A DNA stretch of 20,897 nucleotides, from contig JBKBUQ010000040.1 of the NCBI GenBank assembly GCA_046289975.1, positions 1-20,897 of the forward strand. The letters run 5' to 3'. Under the pieces are notes generated by a model. The model was not told the DNA's origin and ran no database searches. It worked only from the letters and a program-made list of their open reading frames with translations. Position 1 is the stretch's first letter. Each line of letters starts with the position of its first letter. A program made the position numbers and the translations under genes. This document shows, piece after piece, positions 7,946 to 15,613 of this stretch. This DNA comes from UBA2798 sp046289975 (GTDB lineage: Bacteria; Bacteroidota; Bacteroidia; Flavobacteriales_D; UBA2798).

Positions 7946-9289
7946 ATGTCGCAGCGTCACATTGTTGTTATTGGTAACGGAATTTCCGGCACAACGCTGG
8001 CCCGGCATGTGCGTAAGCGTTCGGATGATACCATCACAATCATTTCTTCGGAGAGCGATTATTTTTATTCCCGTCCGGCTCTGATGTATGTGTACATGGG
8101 GCATATGCCTCTGGAGAATACCAAGCCTTATGAAGATCGTTTCTGGTCGGAGAACAGGATCAATCTGCGGAGAGCGCATGTTAATCGTGTGGATGTTGCC
8201 CAAAAGGTGTTGCATCTGGATGATTACAGTACCATGAGTTATGATGTGTTGGTTATCGCAAGCGGATCGCACTCCAATCCCGGTTCCTGGCACGGTTCTC
8301 ATTTTGAAGGTGTGCAGGGATTGGTGAGTTTGCAGGATCTTTCTGCAATGGAAAGCAATACGCAAAATTGCAGCAGGGCGGTAGTAGTGGGTGGCGGATT
8401 GATCGGTGTGGAAATGGTGGAAATGCTGCGTTCGCGGGGAATTCATGTGACTTATCTGGTGCGCGAATTTAAATTCTGGAGCAGTGCATTGCGAAGTGAA
8501 GAATCGGATATCGTGGAGCGGCACATTATTGCCGACCATGGAGTGGATCTGCATACACAAACAGAACTCAAAGAAATTCTTGGTGATGAAAACGGAAAAG
8601 TCCGTGCGGTACTTACAACCAAAGGAGATGAGATACCTTGCAGCTTTGTAGGAATTGCCATCGGTGTAAAACCGAATATTGCGTTTCTGCAGGAATCAGG
8701 AATTGAAACGGAGACCGGAATACTGGTGAATGAACGTTTCGAGACTTCTGCCAAGGATGTTTATGCCATTGGCGATTGTGCTGAATTCAGAACTGCGCCG
8801 AGTGGTCGTACAAAGATTGAACAGATCTGGTACACCGGCCGCATGCAGGCAGAAACACTTGCAGCTACGCTTACGGGTACTACCAGTGTTTACCGGCCGG
8901 TTAACTTTTTTAATTCTGCAAAGCTGTTTGATATTGAATTTCAGGTTTACAGCCGCAACGTAAAAATTCCCTACACCTGCAGTTCCGTATTCTGGATGAA
9001 CCACCACCGCCGCTGTGCCATTCGTTTGTTCTACGATCCGCAAACACTCCGTTTCGAAGGTGTAACGTTGTTGGGTGTTCGCTACCGTCATGAAGTCTGC
9101 AATCGCTGGTTGCGTGAGGAAAGGGATATCGAATATGTATTGTGTCATTTGTCCGATGCCAATTTCGATCCTGAGTTTTTCCGTCACTTCGAAAATTTCC
9201 TGGTAGAAGAATACAATTCTAAAACCGGAAAATTACTCCAACTGAAAAAACGCAGCTGGAAACGCATCTTTCAAGGCACAGGGAAATGA
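7946..9289 (+). CDS. NAD(P)/FAD-dependent pyridine nucleotide oxidoreductase
   Basis: A 447-residue two-dinucleotide-fold flavoprotein. The FAD-binding GNGISG is at residues 10-15 after a hydrophobic strand, the NAD(P)-binding GGGLIG at 149-154, and the second FAD motif YAIGDC at 273-278. The YSRPAL segment near residue 42 places it with NirB-type and rubredoxin-reductase-type enzymes that lack an N-terminal redox disulfide. After about residue 330 it has a roughly 110-residue tail with four cysteines (in YTCSS, RRCAI, EVCNR, VLCHL). The stop overlaps the start of the 4Fe-4S protein (ATGA), so the two are translationally coupled. It probably moves electrons between NAD(P)H and the membrane iron-sulfur partner (inference). 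Confidence 0.9.
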   Translation: MSQRHIVVIGNGISGTTLARHVRKRSDDTITIISSESDYFYSRPALMYVYMGHMPLENTKPYEDRFWSENRINLRRAHVNRVDVAQKVLHLDDYSTMSYDVLVIASGSHSNPGSWHGSHFEGVQGLVSLQDLSAMESNTQNCSRAVVVGGGLIGVEMVEMLRSRGIHVTYLVREFKFWSSALRSEESDIVERHIIADHGVDLHTQTELKEILGDENGKVRAVLTTKGDEIPCSFVGIAIGVKPNIAFLQESGIETETGILVNERFETSAKDVYAIGDCAEFRTAPSGRTKIEQIWYTGRMQAETLAATLTGTTSVYRPVNFFNSAKLFDIEFQVYSRNVKIPYTCSSVFWMNHHRRCAIRLFYDPQTLRFEGVTLLGVRYRHEVCNRWLREERDIEYVLCHLSDANFDPEFFRHFENFLVEEYNSKTGKLLQLKKRSWKRIFQGTGK

Positions 9290-10866
9290 AAAAAATCCGG
9301 AATATCGGCAGGACCCTCTTTGCGGTTGGATTGCTCACTTTTGTGTTGAGTTTAAGCATGAGTCATTTTGTACTCACCGAAAAAGTAGCTTATTCTCAAC
9401 TCAACACTGTTTATACCGGCGAAGGAAAAACAGCCTACGAAATTCTTGAGCCGCAATTGACGCAGTTGTACGGAAAAAAATACGATTCACGATTTGCATT
9501 CATTTCTGATTACCGCAAAATCTTTTCCGACTACAATGCCCCCTTAAAAGCAGCAGGAAAATGGGAACAGGTCATACATGATGATAAACTGGTAATGGTG
9601 GTCAAACATTCCGGAGCTGGATTACTTACCGATCAGCTGTGGTTTCGTTTGGTGTTCCTGTTTAGTTTTATTGGAACCTGTATCGGTGCCTTGATGATCA
9701 TATTTCCGGAGTATGCAGGTAAACCATTCGGCATTCACAATAATGGAATTTACCATTCTCCTGCCAGCAATGGAGGCTGGATCGGTATTGTTGTTGGAAC
9801 TTTTCTGATCCTCTTTTACATCGTATTGTATTTCTTTCCGCAATACATCACCAACTGGATGCTGCTTGCCGATCCTGTTCGGAAATTGTTTTCTGAAAAC
9901 GGAGAAGCCGATCAGTGGTTTCTTTACGGATTTATCTATTGCCTCGCAATGGTGGTAATGGGTATTCGTATGCTGCTCAAGTACCGCGGTAACCGCTATC
10001 AGCAGGTGCGCACTTTTTCAGTTATGTTTTTTCAGGTTTGTTTTGCGTTTATGATTCCCGAGTTGCTCTCTGCACTCAATCAGCCTTCTGTGGATCTGAA
10101 ACACATCTGGCCTCTGCATTACAATTATTTTGAGGGCGAACGCATCGAGAGTATGTATGCCTTTGGCGGAATCGGAATTGCCATGTTCTGGTGGGGTGTG
10201 GCCTTGTTTGTGATCGGTGTTCCACTCTTCACCTACCTCTATGGCAAACGCTGGTATTGCTCCTGGGTTTGCGGTTGTGGCGGATTGGCAGAAACACTTG
10301 GCGATCCTTACCGTCAGTTATCCGATAAATCCGTTAAAGCCTGGAAAATTGAACGTTGGATGATTCATTCGGTATTGGTGTTTGTTGTGATCATGACCAT
10401 CCTTGTGCTCATCGCCTGGCAGACAAAACAGGATACCGTACTCGGAATTTCAAGCGGAATGCTCAAAATGATATATGGATTTCTGATCGGTTCCATTTTC
10501 TCGGGAGTGGTGGGCACAGGATTTTATCCCATGATGGGAAATCGTGTATGGTGCCGCTTTGGTTGTCCGCTGGCAGCGTATCTCGGATTGATACAACGCT
10601 TCAAATCCCGTTTTAGGATCACCACCAATGGCGGACAATGTATTTCCTGTGGAAATTGTTCCACCTATTGCGAGATGGGAATTGATGTACGCTGGTATGC
10701 TCAGCGTGGACAAAATATTGTGCGTTCATCCTGCGTGGGTTGTGGAGTTTGTTCATCGGTTTGTCCAAGAGGTGTTCTGAAACTTGAAAATGCACCCGAA
10801 GCCGGACGCATCAATGAAGATCCTATCATCATAGGCCACGACGGTATACGCCTTAAAATGGATTGA
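9286..10866 (+). CDS. NapH/CcoG/NosR-like polytopic 4Fe-4S membrane protein
   Basis: A 526-residue protein. A first transmembrane helix (about 12-30) is followed by an extracytoplasmic domain of about 85 residues, then some seven more helices. After the sixth helix comes WYCSWVCGCGG, with C325, C329 and C331. After the last helix comes WCRFGCPL, with C423 and C427. These are the paired loop cysteines of the NapH/NosR/CcoG group. Two ferredoxin-type motifs close the protein: C452-x2-C455-x2-C458-x3-C462 and C483-x2-C486-x2-C489-x3-C493-P. It should pass electrons across or along the inner membrane between quinol or a periplasmic partner and the coupled flavoprotein. The direction and terminal acceptor cannot be read from sequence. 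Confidence 0.9.
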   Translation: MKKIRNIGRTLFAVGLLTFVLSLSMSHFVLTEKVAYSQLNTVYTGEGKTAYEILEPQLTQLYGKKYDSRFAFISDYRKIFSDYNAPLKAAGKWEQVIHDDKLVMVVKHSGAGLLTDQLWFRLVFLFSFIGTCIGALMIIFPEYAGKPFGIHNNGIYHSPASNGGWIGIVVGTFLILFYIVLYFFPQYITNWMLLADPVRKLFSENGEADQWFLYGFIYCLAMVVMGIRMLLKYRGNRYQQVRTFSVMFFQVCFAFMIPELLSALNQPSVDLKHIWPLHYNYFEGERIESMYAFGGIGIAMFWWGVALFVIGVPLFTYLYGKRWYCSWVCGCGGLAETLGDPYRQLSDKSVKAWKIERWMIHSVLVFVVIMTILVLIAWQTKQDTVLGISSGMLKMIYGFLIGSIFSGVVGTGFYPMMGNRVWCRFGCPLAAYLGLIQRFKSRFRITTNGGQCISCGNCSTYCEMGIDVRWYAQRGQNIVRSSCVGCGVCSSVCPRGVLKLENAPEAGRINEDPIIIGHDGIRLKMD

Positions 10867-10960
10867 TTCCGGAAGTTTTCTCAATGCCGATAATCTGCTT
10901 GCTGAAACAAAAAAAGAAGGCTTTACGTTATTTGCACTACAGATTCCCAAAAATCAGTAC

Positions 10961-11320
10961 ATGAGTGAAATTCTTGATGAACCTATCGATGCCCCACGGG
11001 AATCATCCTATCCGCGTAAACGGTATGCACCTGTTTTTGTTTTTGGTCCTGTTCTATTGCTGGGATTATTTCTTAAAACCATGCATTGGCCGGGAGGAGC
11101 ATTCATTTTTTTCATCGGACTATCCATGATGTTAGGACACGCACTTGCCATCCTTATTCATTTTCAGAAGAACACTTTTATTACCAATGTCGGATCCATT
11201 TTGCTGGCCTTTGTGGTCATCTACAAATACATTTATCCCTTTCATTACGAAACCTGGCTGCTAAGCGGCGGAGTTGCATTTGTATCTGCCTTTTTCTGCT
11301 GGCTTTATTTCAGGGATTAA
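10961..11320 (+). CDS. Small four-helix membrane protein with GldL-like HWPG motif
   Basis: A 119-residue protein with an acidic and proline-containing head, then four hydrophobic segments. The first helix ends in LFLKTMHWPGG, which resembles the FKxxHWPGA motif of the gliding/type IX secretion motor protein GldL. The protein is much shorter than GldL and lacks its cytoplasmic coiled coil. It lies 94 bp after the iron-sulfur gene on the same strand, so it may share the transcript. The function is unknown; a homologue of the GldL membrane part is only a motif-level suggestion. Confidence 0.75.
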   Translation: MSEILDEPIDAPRESSYPRKRYAPVFVFGPVLLLGLFLKTMHWPGGAFIFFIGLSMMLGHALAILIHFQKNTFITNVGSILLAFVVIYKYIYPFHYETWLLSGGVAFVSAFFCWLYFRD

Positions 11321-11495
11321 GGGCGAGGCTGATAGGAAGGTTGGTTTTTTAATATTCTCCCACCATGGTTATTTCTGACTATATTTTGAATCGTAATATT
11401 TTTTAATTCTTGGTGTATTTTCCGAAATACATAATGAAAATAACATCGACCAAAACGAAACTCTATATTTGAATGTAGCTAAATAAGGGGAGTCT

Positions 11496-11873
11496 TCACC
11501 ATTTATGAAATCTAAAGGTATAATCCACACCATTGATAGTAGCACGAACTTTATATAAACCGTCTTCGTCAATATTAAGTATTGGATTATTCCCTGCAAA
11601 ATTATATTGACCTTCATCACCGTGATGAAAAAGGGGATCATCACTTAAAAATCTTCCTATCCGCGAGTCATATATCCTCGCCCCAAAATCATAGTGTGAT
11701 GATGAGTTAGTTATCTCCTCTACCTTCTCTTGCCCATTGAATCCGTATCAGTAAACTTACCTATTTTATACTCTTTCTTCCATCTCTTTAAATGTATTTT
11801 CACGTTGCCGTGGATGTCGTAGTTATAATACCCTGTGCATCCTGAAAATACTTTTCGAAGAATTTTTTACTAT
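11496..11873 (-). pseudogene. Frameshifted C-terminal relic of an Rhs/YD-repeat protein
   Basis: Reading the minus strand gives the unmistakable end of an Rhs core, split over frames. YFQDAQG lies near 11850, YYNYDIHGNVK in another frame near 11830-11795, and then YGFNGQEK, YDFGARIYDSRIGRFLSD, and an NNPILNIDEDGLY continuation ending at a stop at 11496-11498. At least two frame changes and an internal TGA separate the pieces, and there is no start, so this is a degraded remnant. Rhs proteins are polymorphic toxin carriers; the variable C-terminal toxin part is missing or reduced to about 20 residues. The rest of the 11321-11958 gap shows nothing else I recognise apart from a terminator. Confidence 0.82.
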
Positions 11874-11906
11874 TTTCTCCAATGAGATTTACTAAAATAG
11901 ATATAC

Positions 11907-11935
11907 AAAAAAAGGAAACCGATTTAGTTTCCTTT
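11907..11935 (-). terminator. Rho-independent terminator of higBA
   Basis: On the minus strand a perfect 9-bp stem (AAAGGAAAC / GTTTCCTTT, loop of 7) is followed by a run of Ts. It lies 24 bp downstream of the higA stop and before the Rhs relic. Confidence 0.75.
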
Positions 11936-11958
11936 AAAAATTAATGTAAAAATATTTT

Positions 11959-12315
11959 TTATGCAGCAGCAATCAGCTTACCCATTTTTGCTCTTTTCTT
12001 TGGTGTAAGTTCCATCTCAGCAAGGCTCTTCTTGTATTTTCTTTTCAAAAGATCAATTTCATACTTAATTTGAAGGTTCATCCAGAACTCTGCACTTACA
12101 CCTAATGCAAGCTCCATTTTAAGTGCAATAGGTGGTGTTATATTCCGATGACCATTTATGATCAAACTGATCTCTGACTTACTTAAACCTGTCTCATTAG
12201 CAAGTTCCTGCTGACTAATTCCTCTTGCATCAATTTCATCTTTTAAATGCTCTCCGGGATGAAAAATATCACCGGGAATCATCTCATTGGCGGATTTATT
12301 TTTTTTGTTACTCAT
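11959..12315 (-). CDS. higA: HigA-family antitoxin, XRE helix-turn-helix
   Basis: A 118-residue protein from the ATG at 12315 (MSNKKNKS); an earlier in-frame ATG at 12333 would add six residues inside higB. After the HPGEHLKDEI segment typical of HigA comes the helix-turn-helix, GISQQELANETGLSKSEIS, then NGHRNITPPIALKMELALG and FWMNLQ, all diagnostic of HigA/VapI antitoxins. It neutralises the upstream-encoded toxin and represses the operon. The start overlaps the toxin stop by 8 bp (ATGAGTAA), implying coupled translation. The C-terminus is Lys-rich. Confidence 0.93.
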   Translation of the reverse strand: MSNKKNKSANEMIPGDIFHPGEHLKDEIDARGISQQELANETGLSKSEISLIINGHRNITPPIALKMELALGVSAEFWMNLQIKYEIDLLKRKYKKSLAEMELTPKKRAKMGKLIAAA

Positions 12316-12619
12316 AATGCTTCGATATTTCATTTACTAAAATCACTTTAATCTCATTTTCACTGATCTGCTCGAAAATCAATCGATACTGATCATTTAG
12401 CCGAATTGAACACTCACCCTTTCGATCTCCTTTCAGGTATTCAAAATTCAAACCCTTTAATGCCTTGAGTTCTTCAAGTCGACTAATAGCTATAAGGATC
12501 GGAATCTTCTTTTTAAATTGTTTTATTACGTCCACAGAAAAGGGTTGTTTGCCCTTTAACTCACTGAGTGGTGTTAAAAACAACTTTTCTAATTTATGAT
12601 CCTTAAACCGTACTTCCAT
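12308..12619 (-). CDS. higB: HigB/RelE-family toxin
   Basis: A 103-residue protein with a RelE/ParE-like fold pattern: a helical N-terminal half, then LKALKGLNFEYLKGDRKGECSIRLNDQYRLIFE, the conserved core of HigB-type ribosome-dependent mRNA interferases, and a final strand VILVNEISKHYE. Toxin-first gene order with a downstream HigA is the usual higBA arrangement. The reading frame is intact, so the module is probably functional. It sits among a decayed Rhs gene and a recombinase relic, consistent with arrival on a mobile element. Confidence 0.9.
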   Translation of the reverse strand: MEVRFKDHKLEKLFLTPLSELKGKQPFSVDVIKQFKKKIPILIAISRLEELKALKGLNFEYLKGDRKGECSIRLNDQYRLIFEQISENEIKVILVNEISKHYE

Positions 12620-12630
12620 TTCGTTATACG

Positions 12631-12638
12631 CAAAGATA
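12631..12638 (-). promoter_or_regulatory. -7 box (TATCTTTG) of the higBA promoter
   Basis: An exact TAnnTTTG match on the minus strand, 11 nt upstream of the higB ATG, with the operator palindrome where the -33 region should be. Transcription would start within a few bases of the ATG. Confidence 0.6.
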
Positions 12639-12644
12639 TAATAA

Positions 12645-12666
12645 AAGTTTACACTTTTGTAAACTT
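12645..12666. promoter_or_regulatory. Operator palindrome, probable HigA binding site
   Basis: A perfect inverted repeat with 9-bp arms AAGTTTACA and TGTAAACTT around a 4-bp centre. It lies immediately upstream of the higB -7 box, covering the -33 region. Antitoxin autorepression from such a site is established for HigA-type systems; binding here is inferred. Confidence 0.65.
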
Positions 12667-12720
12667 AAAATTCTAAAATCAACAAAGATAAATCAACTAA
12701 TTAAATTTTAATACATTACA

Positions 12721-12844
12721 TTAAACCGGGGACCACTTATTCATCCTTTCCCGCTCATTTACCGTATTCATTCCTTCATATCTAAGCGTCGAAGAAATCC
12801 ACCGATGACCTGCAAGTGTACCTACCCCAAAAAATCCAACAGTT
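12721..12844 (-). pseudogene. C-terminal relic of a tyrosine recombinase
   Basis: The minus strand reads GTLAGHRWISSTLRYEG and continues to NKWSPV and a TAA at 12721-12723. AGH-x2-I-x2-T-x2-Y matches the last catalytic box of tyrosine recombinases (LGHxxIxxTxxY), with the His and nucleophilic Tyr nine residues apart. An in-frame stop lies just upstream (about 12845), so only some 40 residues remain. It is probably the leftover of an integrase that brought the neighbouring cargo. Short length keeps this tentative. Confidence 0.5.
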
Positions 12845-12850
12845 TAAAAC

Positions 12851-12863
12851 AGGCGAAAAGCCT
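12851..12863 (-). terminator. Weak hairpin after the double-AAA gene
   Basis: On the minus strand a 4-bp stem AGGC/GCCT with a 5-nt loop is followed by GTTTT, 30 bp after the stop codon of the ATPase. Short and weak. Confidence 0.25.
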
Positions 12864-12892
12864 TAACTTAAAACAACAGGATTAGCTATAAT

Positions 12893-15520
12893 CTACCGAT
12901 CCCCCGATTTAAAGCCAACCGGTTTTGCGCTTCCTGCATTGGAGCGGATGTTTTCAACTTTAAATTCTTCCACATCGGCACGGGTGAGTGTATGGATCAT
13001 CTCATAATTGCGTTCTGATGCAGGAACTCCTGCCATGCGGAGGTGTTGGTTTTTGATGGATTCTCCAATCACTTTCCGTACTTCCCGTGCATTCCCGAAA
13101 AATTTATCGCGGTTTTCCCAAAGCGTCAAAAAATATTTCCCCAAATGATCCCGCGCGGCTTCTTCTGCAGTAAGTCCTTCCGATTTAAGCATCATGTCGG
13201 CAATAAGTAAGAGCTCGTCAGGACTATAATCCTTAAACTGAAATACCCGTTCAAAACGCGATCGCAAACCGGGATTGGTCTGCAGGAATTCACTCATGTT
13301 ATCGGTATATCCCGCAGCTATTACAACAAAGTCATCGCGATTATCCTCCATGCGTTTGAGCAGCGTGTTGATGGCTTCCATGCCAAACTGATCGTCGCGC
13401 CCCTGATTCAAGGCATAGGCTTCGTCGATGAACAATACGCCTCCCATGGCATTCTCGATGATGTTTGCTGTTTTGGTGGCCGTTTGCCCCGAATAACCTG
13501 CTACCATTCCTTCGCGGTCGCATTCGATAAGGTGACCTTTTTCCAGTATTCCCAGTGCGCGGAAGATCTTAGAAAAGATACGTGCAACCGTTGTTTTACC
13601 TGTTCCGGGGTTTCCGGTGAATATGGAATGAAGTACAAATTTATTCAGTACATCTTTTCCGATTTCCTTGTAGTATTTAACCAGCTTAACGAGTTCCATT
13701 ACATCGTCCTTGATGTTCTGCAATCCAACCAGCGCGTTCAATTCATCAAGCGCTTCCTTCAATTGCTTTTCATCAATGCGAATATCAAGTGCCTTGGTTG
13801 TTCCCATAGCAAAAATGCGGTAGATGTCATCGCGACTGAGTGTACTGAGATCGCTTTCGGATAACGCATCGATATCTGCATGTTGCATCAATCGTAAGCC
13901 CATATTCATTTTTGCTTCATCTACCACACTCATCACAAAACGCGCATTACCAAAGCTCCTGTCGCGATCGCGGTAAGCCTGGGTGAATTTGGTAAAGAGA
14001 AATTCCCTGCCATCGTCGGCAATGGTAAGGGAACGTTGCGTTAACCCGAGTTCGAAGATTTGCATCATCTCTTCGGGAATATAATCTTCGAAATGGAAGA
14101 AATGATTGAACCGCGATTTCAATCCGGGGTTGGATTCAAGAAACCCTTTCATCTCCTGCGGATACCCGGCAACAACTACGGCAAGATCGCCTTTTCCGTC
14201 CGACATTTCCTTAAGCAGGATCTCGATGACTTCGCGACCAAAATCTTTATTGTCTTCTCCGTTACGGAAGAGCGAATAAGCTTCATCGATAAACAAAATT
14301 CCGCCTCTTGCTTTTTCGATGGCAGCTTTTGTTTTTGGAGCTGTTTGTCCGATGAATTCCGCAACAAGATCCGAGCGATCCACTTCATGCACGTGACCTT
14401 TGCTCAACAACCCCATTTCCTTGTAAATCTTCCCCAGTTGTTTGGCGATGGTTGTTTTTCCTGTTCCCGGATTTCCGGTTAATACTGCATGCAGTGAAAT
14501 TCCCTGTGTCTCTTTAAATCCTTTTGCTTCGCGCAGTTTTAAAAAGTTCAGGTATTTGACGTAATCACGGATTTTTGTTTTGATATTATCCATTCCCACC
14601 AGCTCATCCAGTTTATCCAGAAGTTGCTGAAGCGATTCTTCATTTATTTTTGGACCTGAAGCGGCTTCTTGTTTTTCTTGTCCGGTAATGGTGTGCAATA
14701 CATTCGGAATTCCTTCTTCAAATACATCTCCCACTTTAAATGCTGCCCAGGCCTGAAGTGTTTCCATAAATGAAATTTCGAGCCGATAGCCATCATTGAA
14801 CCAGGTTCCTTTATTGGCCGATCCCCATCCGGATGTTACAGTGAATTCTTCTCCTTTTACATAAACCAGTTCGCTTGAATTTCCTTTCAGCTGACCGGCA
14901 TCGTTGTAAAAATTGAAAAAGAATTCTGCATGATAAGGGTAGGGGAGTTTGTTCCGGATTTTTAATTCGCCCCATACATAGCGTGTATTCGCTGCGTGAA
15001 AGGAGGTGTAATACACACGATCGGCTTCTGCAGGTGCTTGTCCGTCGCCTTCAAAAAAGCGAAGACTTTCCACTTCGAAAAATACATTTTGATCGGACTG
15101 CACTTTTTGTTCATCTTCCACATAGAAACGGTGCGTTCCCACTAATTCTCCGTCGATATATGCACGCCATAAATAGGCACCTTTTTTCCAGAACATTCCA
15201 TAGGAGGCATTTCCCCATCCTTCTCGAATAAAAGCCATGTTTTCGTCGATCTTTACCACACGGTTCAATTTGATATCGCAGATTTCGGATTCTTTATCTC
15301 CTTCGTAAAAACTGCATGTTATTCGGATCTGTGCATTCCATTCTTCTTCATCGAAAAGCTTATTGTAAAAACACAATTCAGCATAGATATAAGCGGTCTC
15401 GCCACGATTGAAAACGCTGCGGTATTTCTTTTTGCTGTCGCTTAGCCATTCGGTAGAACAGTAACATTGCAGCGAACGGAATTTATATTTGGAAAAAGCG
15501 GGGTTGTTGGATTTACTCAT
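12893..15520 (-). CDS. Tandem CbbX/CfxQ-type AAA+ ATPase with duplicated N-terminal domain
   Basis: An 875-residue protein. The start is the ATG giving MSKSNNPAF, since an upstream extension to 15577 would run through the presumed promoter. Residues about 5-285 are two copies of a beta-rich domain, recognisable by GWGNASYGMFW (near 100) and GWGSANKGTWF (near 230). Two AAA+ modules of the CbbX/SpoVK-like class follow. Each has Walker A TGNPGTGKTT (about 345-354 and 633-642), Walker B with FIDEAY (about 405 and 695) and a sensor/arginine-finger segment NPGL(K/R)SRF (about 460 and 748). Both ATPase sites look complete. CbbX relatives remodel protein complexes, including Rubisco activation, and related proteins serve sporulation and secretion. 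No partner is identifiable here, so the substrate is unknown. Confidence 0.9.
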   Translation of the reverse strand: MSKSNNPAFSKYKFRSLQCYCSTEWLSDSKKKYRSVFNRGETAYIYAELCFYNKLFDEEEWNAQIRITCSFYEGDKESEICDIKLNRVVKIDENMAFIREGWGNASYGMFWKKGAYLWRAYIDGELVGTHRFYVEDEQKVQSDQNVFFEVESLRFFEGDGQAPAEADRVYYTSFHAANTRYVWGELKIRNKLPYPYHAEFFFNFYNDAGQLKGNSSELVYVKGEEFTVTSGWGSANKGTWFNDGYRLEISFMETLQAWAAFKVGDVFEEGIPNVLHTITGQEKQEAASGPKINEESLQQLLDKLDELVGMDNIKTKIRDYVKYLNFLKLREAKGFKETQGISLHAVLTGNPGTGKTTIAKQLGKIYKEMGLLSKGHVHEVDRSDLVAEFIGQTAPKTKAAIEKARGGILFIDEAYSLFRNGEDNKDFGREVIEILLKEMSDGKGDLAVVVAGYPQEMKGFLESNPGLKSRFNHFFHFEDYIPEEMMQIFELGLTQRSLTIADDGREFLFTKFTQAYRDRDRSFGNARFVMSVVDEAKMNMGLRLMQHADIDALSESDLSTLSRDDIYRIFAMGTTKALDIRIDEKQLKEALDELNALVGLQNIKDDVMELVKLVKYYKEIGKDVLNKFVLHSIFTGNPGTGKTTVARIFSKIFRALGILEKGHLIECDREGMVAGYSGQTATKTANIIENAMGGVLFIDEAYALNQGRDDQFGMEAINTLLKRMEDNRDDFVVIAAGYTDNMSEFLQTNPGLRSRFERVFQFKDYSPDELLLIADMMLKSEGLTAEEAARDHLGKYFLTLWENRDKFFGNAREVRKVIGESIKNQHLRMAGVPASERNYEMIHTLTRADVEEFKVENIRSNAGSAKPVGFKSGDR

Positions 15521-15537
15521 TGAGATGACTTTGTTCC

Positions 15538-15545
15538 CGAATATA
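15538..15545 (-). promoter_or_regulatory. Possible -7 box (TATATTCG) for the double-AAA gene
   Basis: One mismatch to TAnnTTTG, 17 nt upstream of the ATG at 15520 in the 93-bp gap after the antiporter gene. No clear -33 box. Confidence 0.3.
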
Positions 15546-15613
15546 AGCAAAAAGTAAAAAACAGGATCAGAAATCAAAAGGAACAGCAGCGTATTCAGTA
15601 CCTGCTTTTCGAA

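Noticed and set aside
7841..8560. 239-codon minus-strand frame over the oxidoreductase start
   Set aside because: It overlaps the FAD and NAD motifs of the real gene; the composition (His, Thr, Ile) is that of a shadow.
10867..10960. Possible 26-codon gene or promoter between the iron-sulfur and mini-GldL genes
   Set aside because: The small frame has no motif, and TTATTTG only partly resembles the -7 box.
11369..11644. 91-codon minus-strand frame
   Set aside because: It is out of frame with the Rhs motifs that occupy the same bases, and its hydrophobic head comes from misreading them.
15521..15577. N-terminal extension of the ATPase to 15577
   Set aside because: It would add a short hydrophobic stretch that runs through a probable -7 box; the ATG at 15520 fits a cytoplasmic AAA+ protein.
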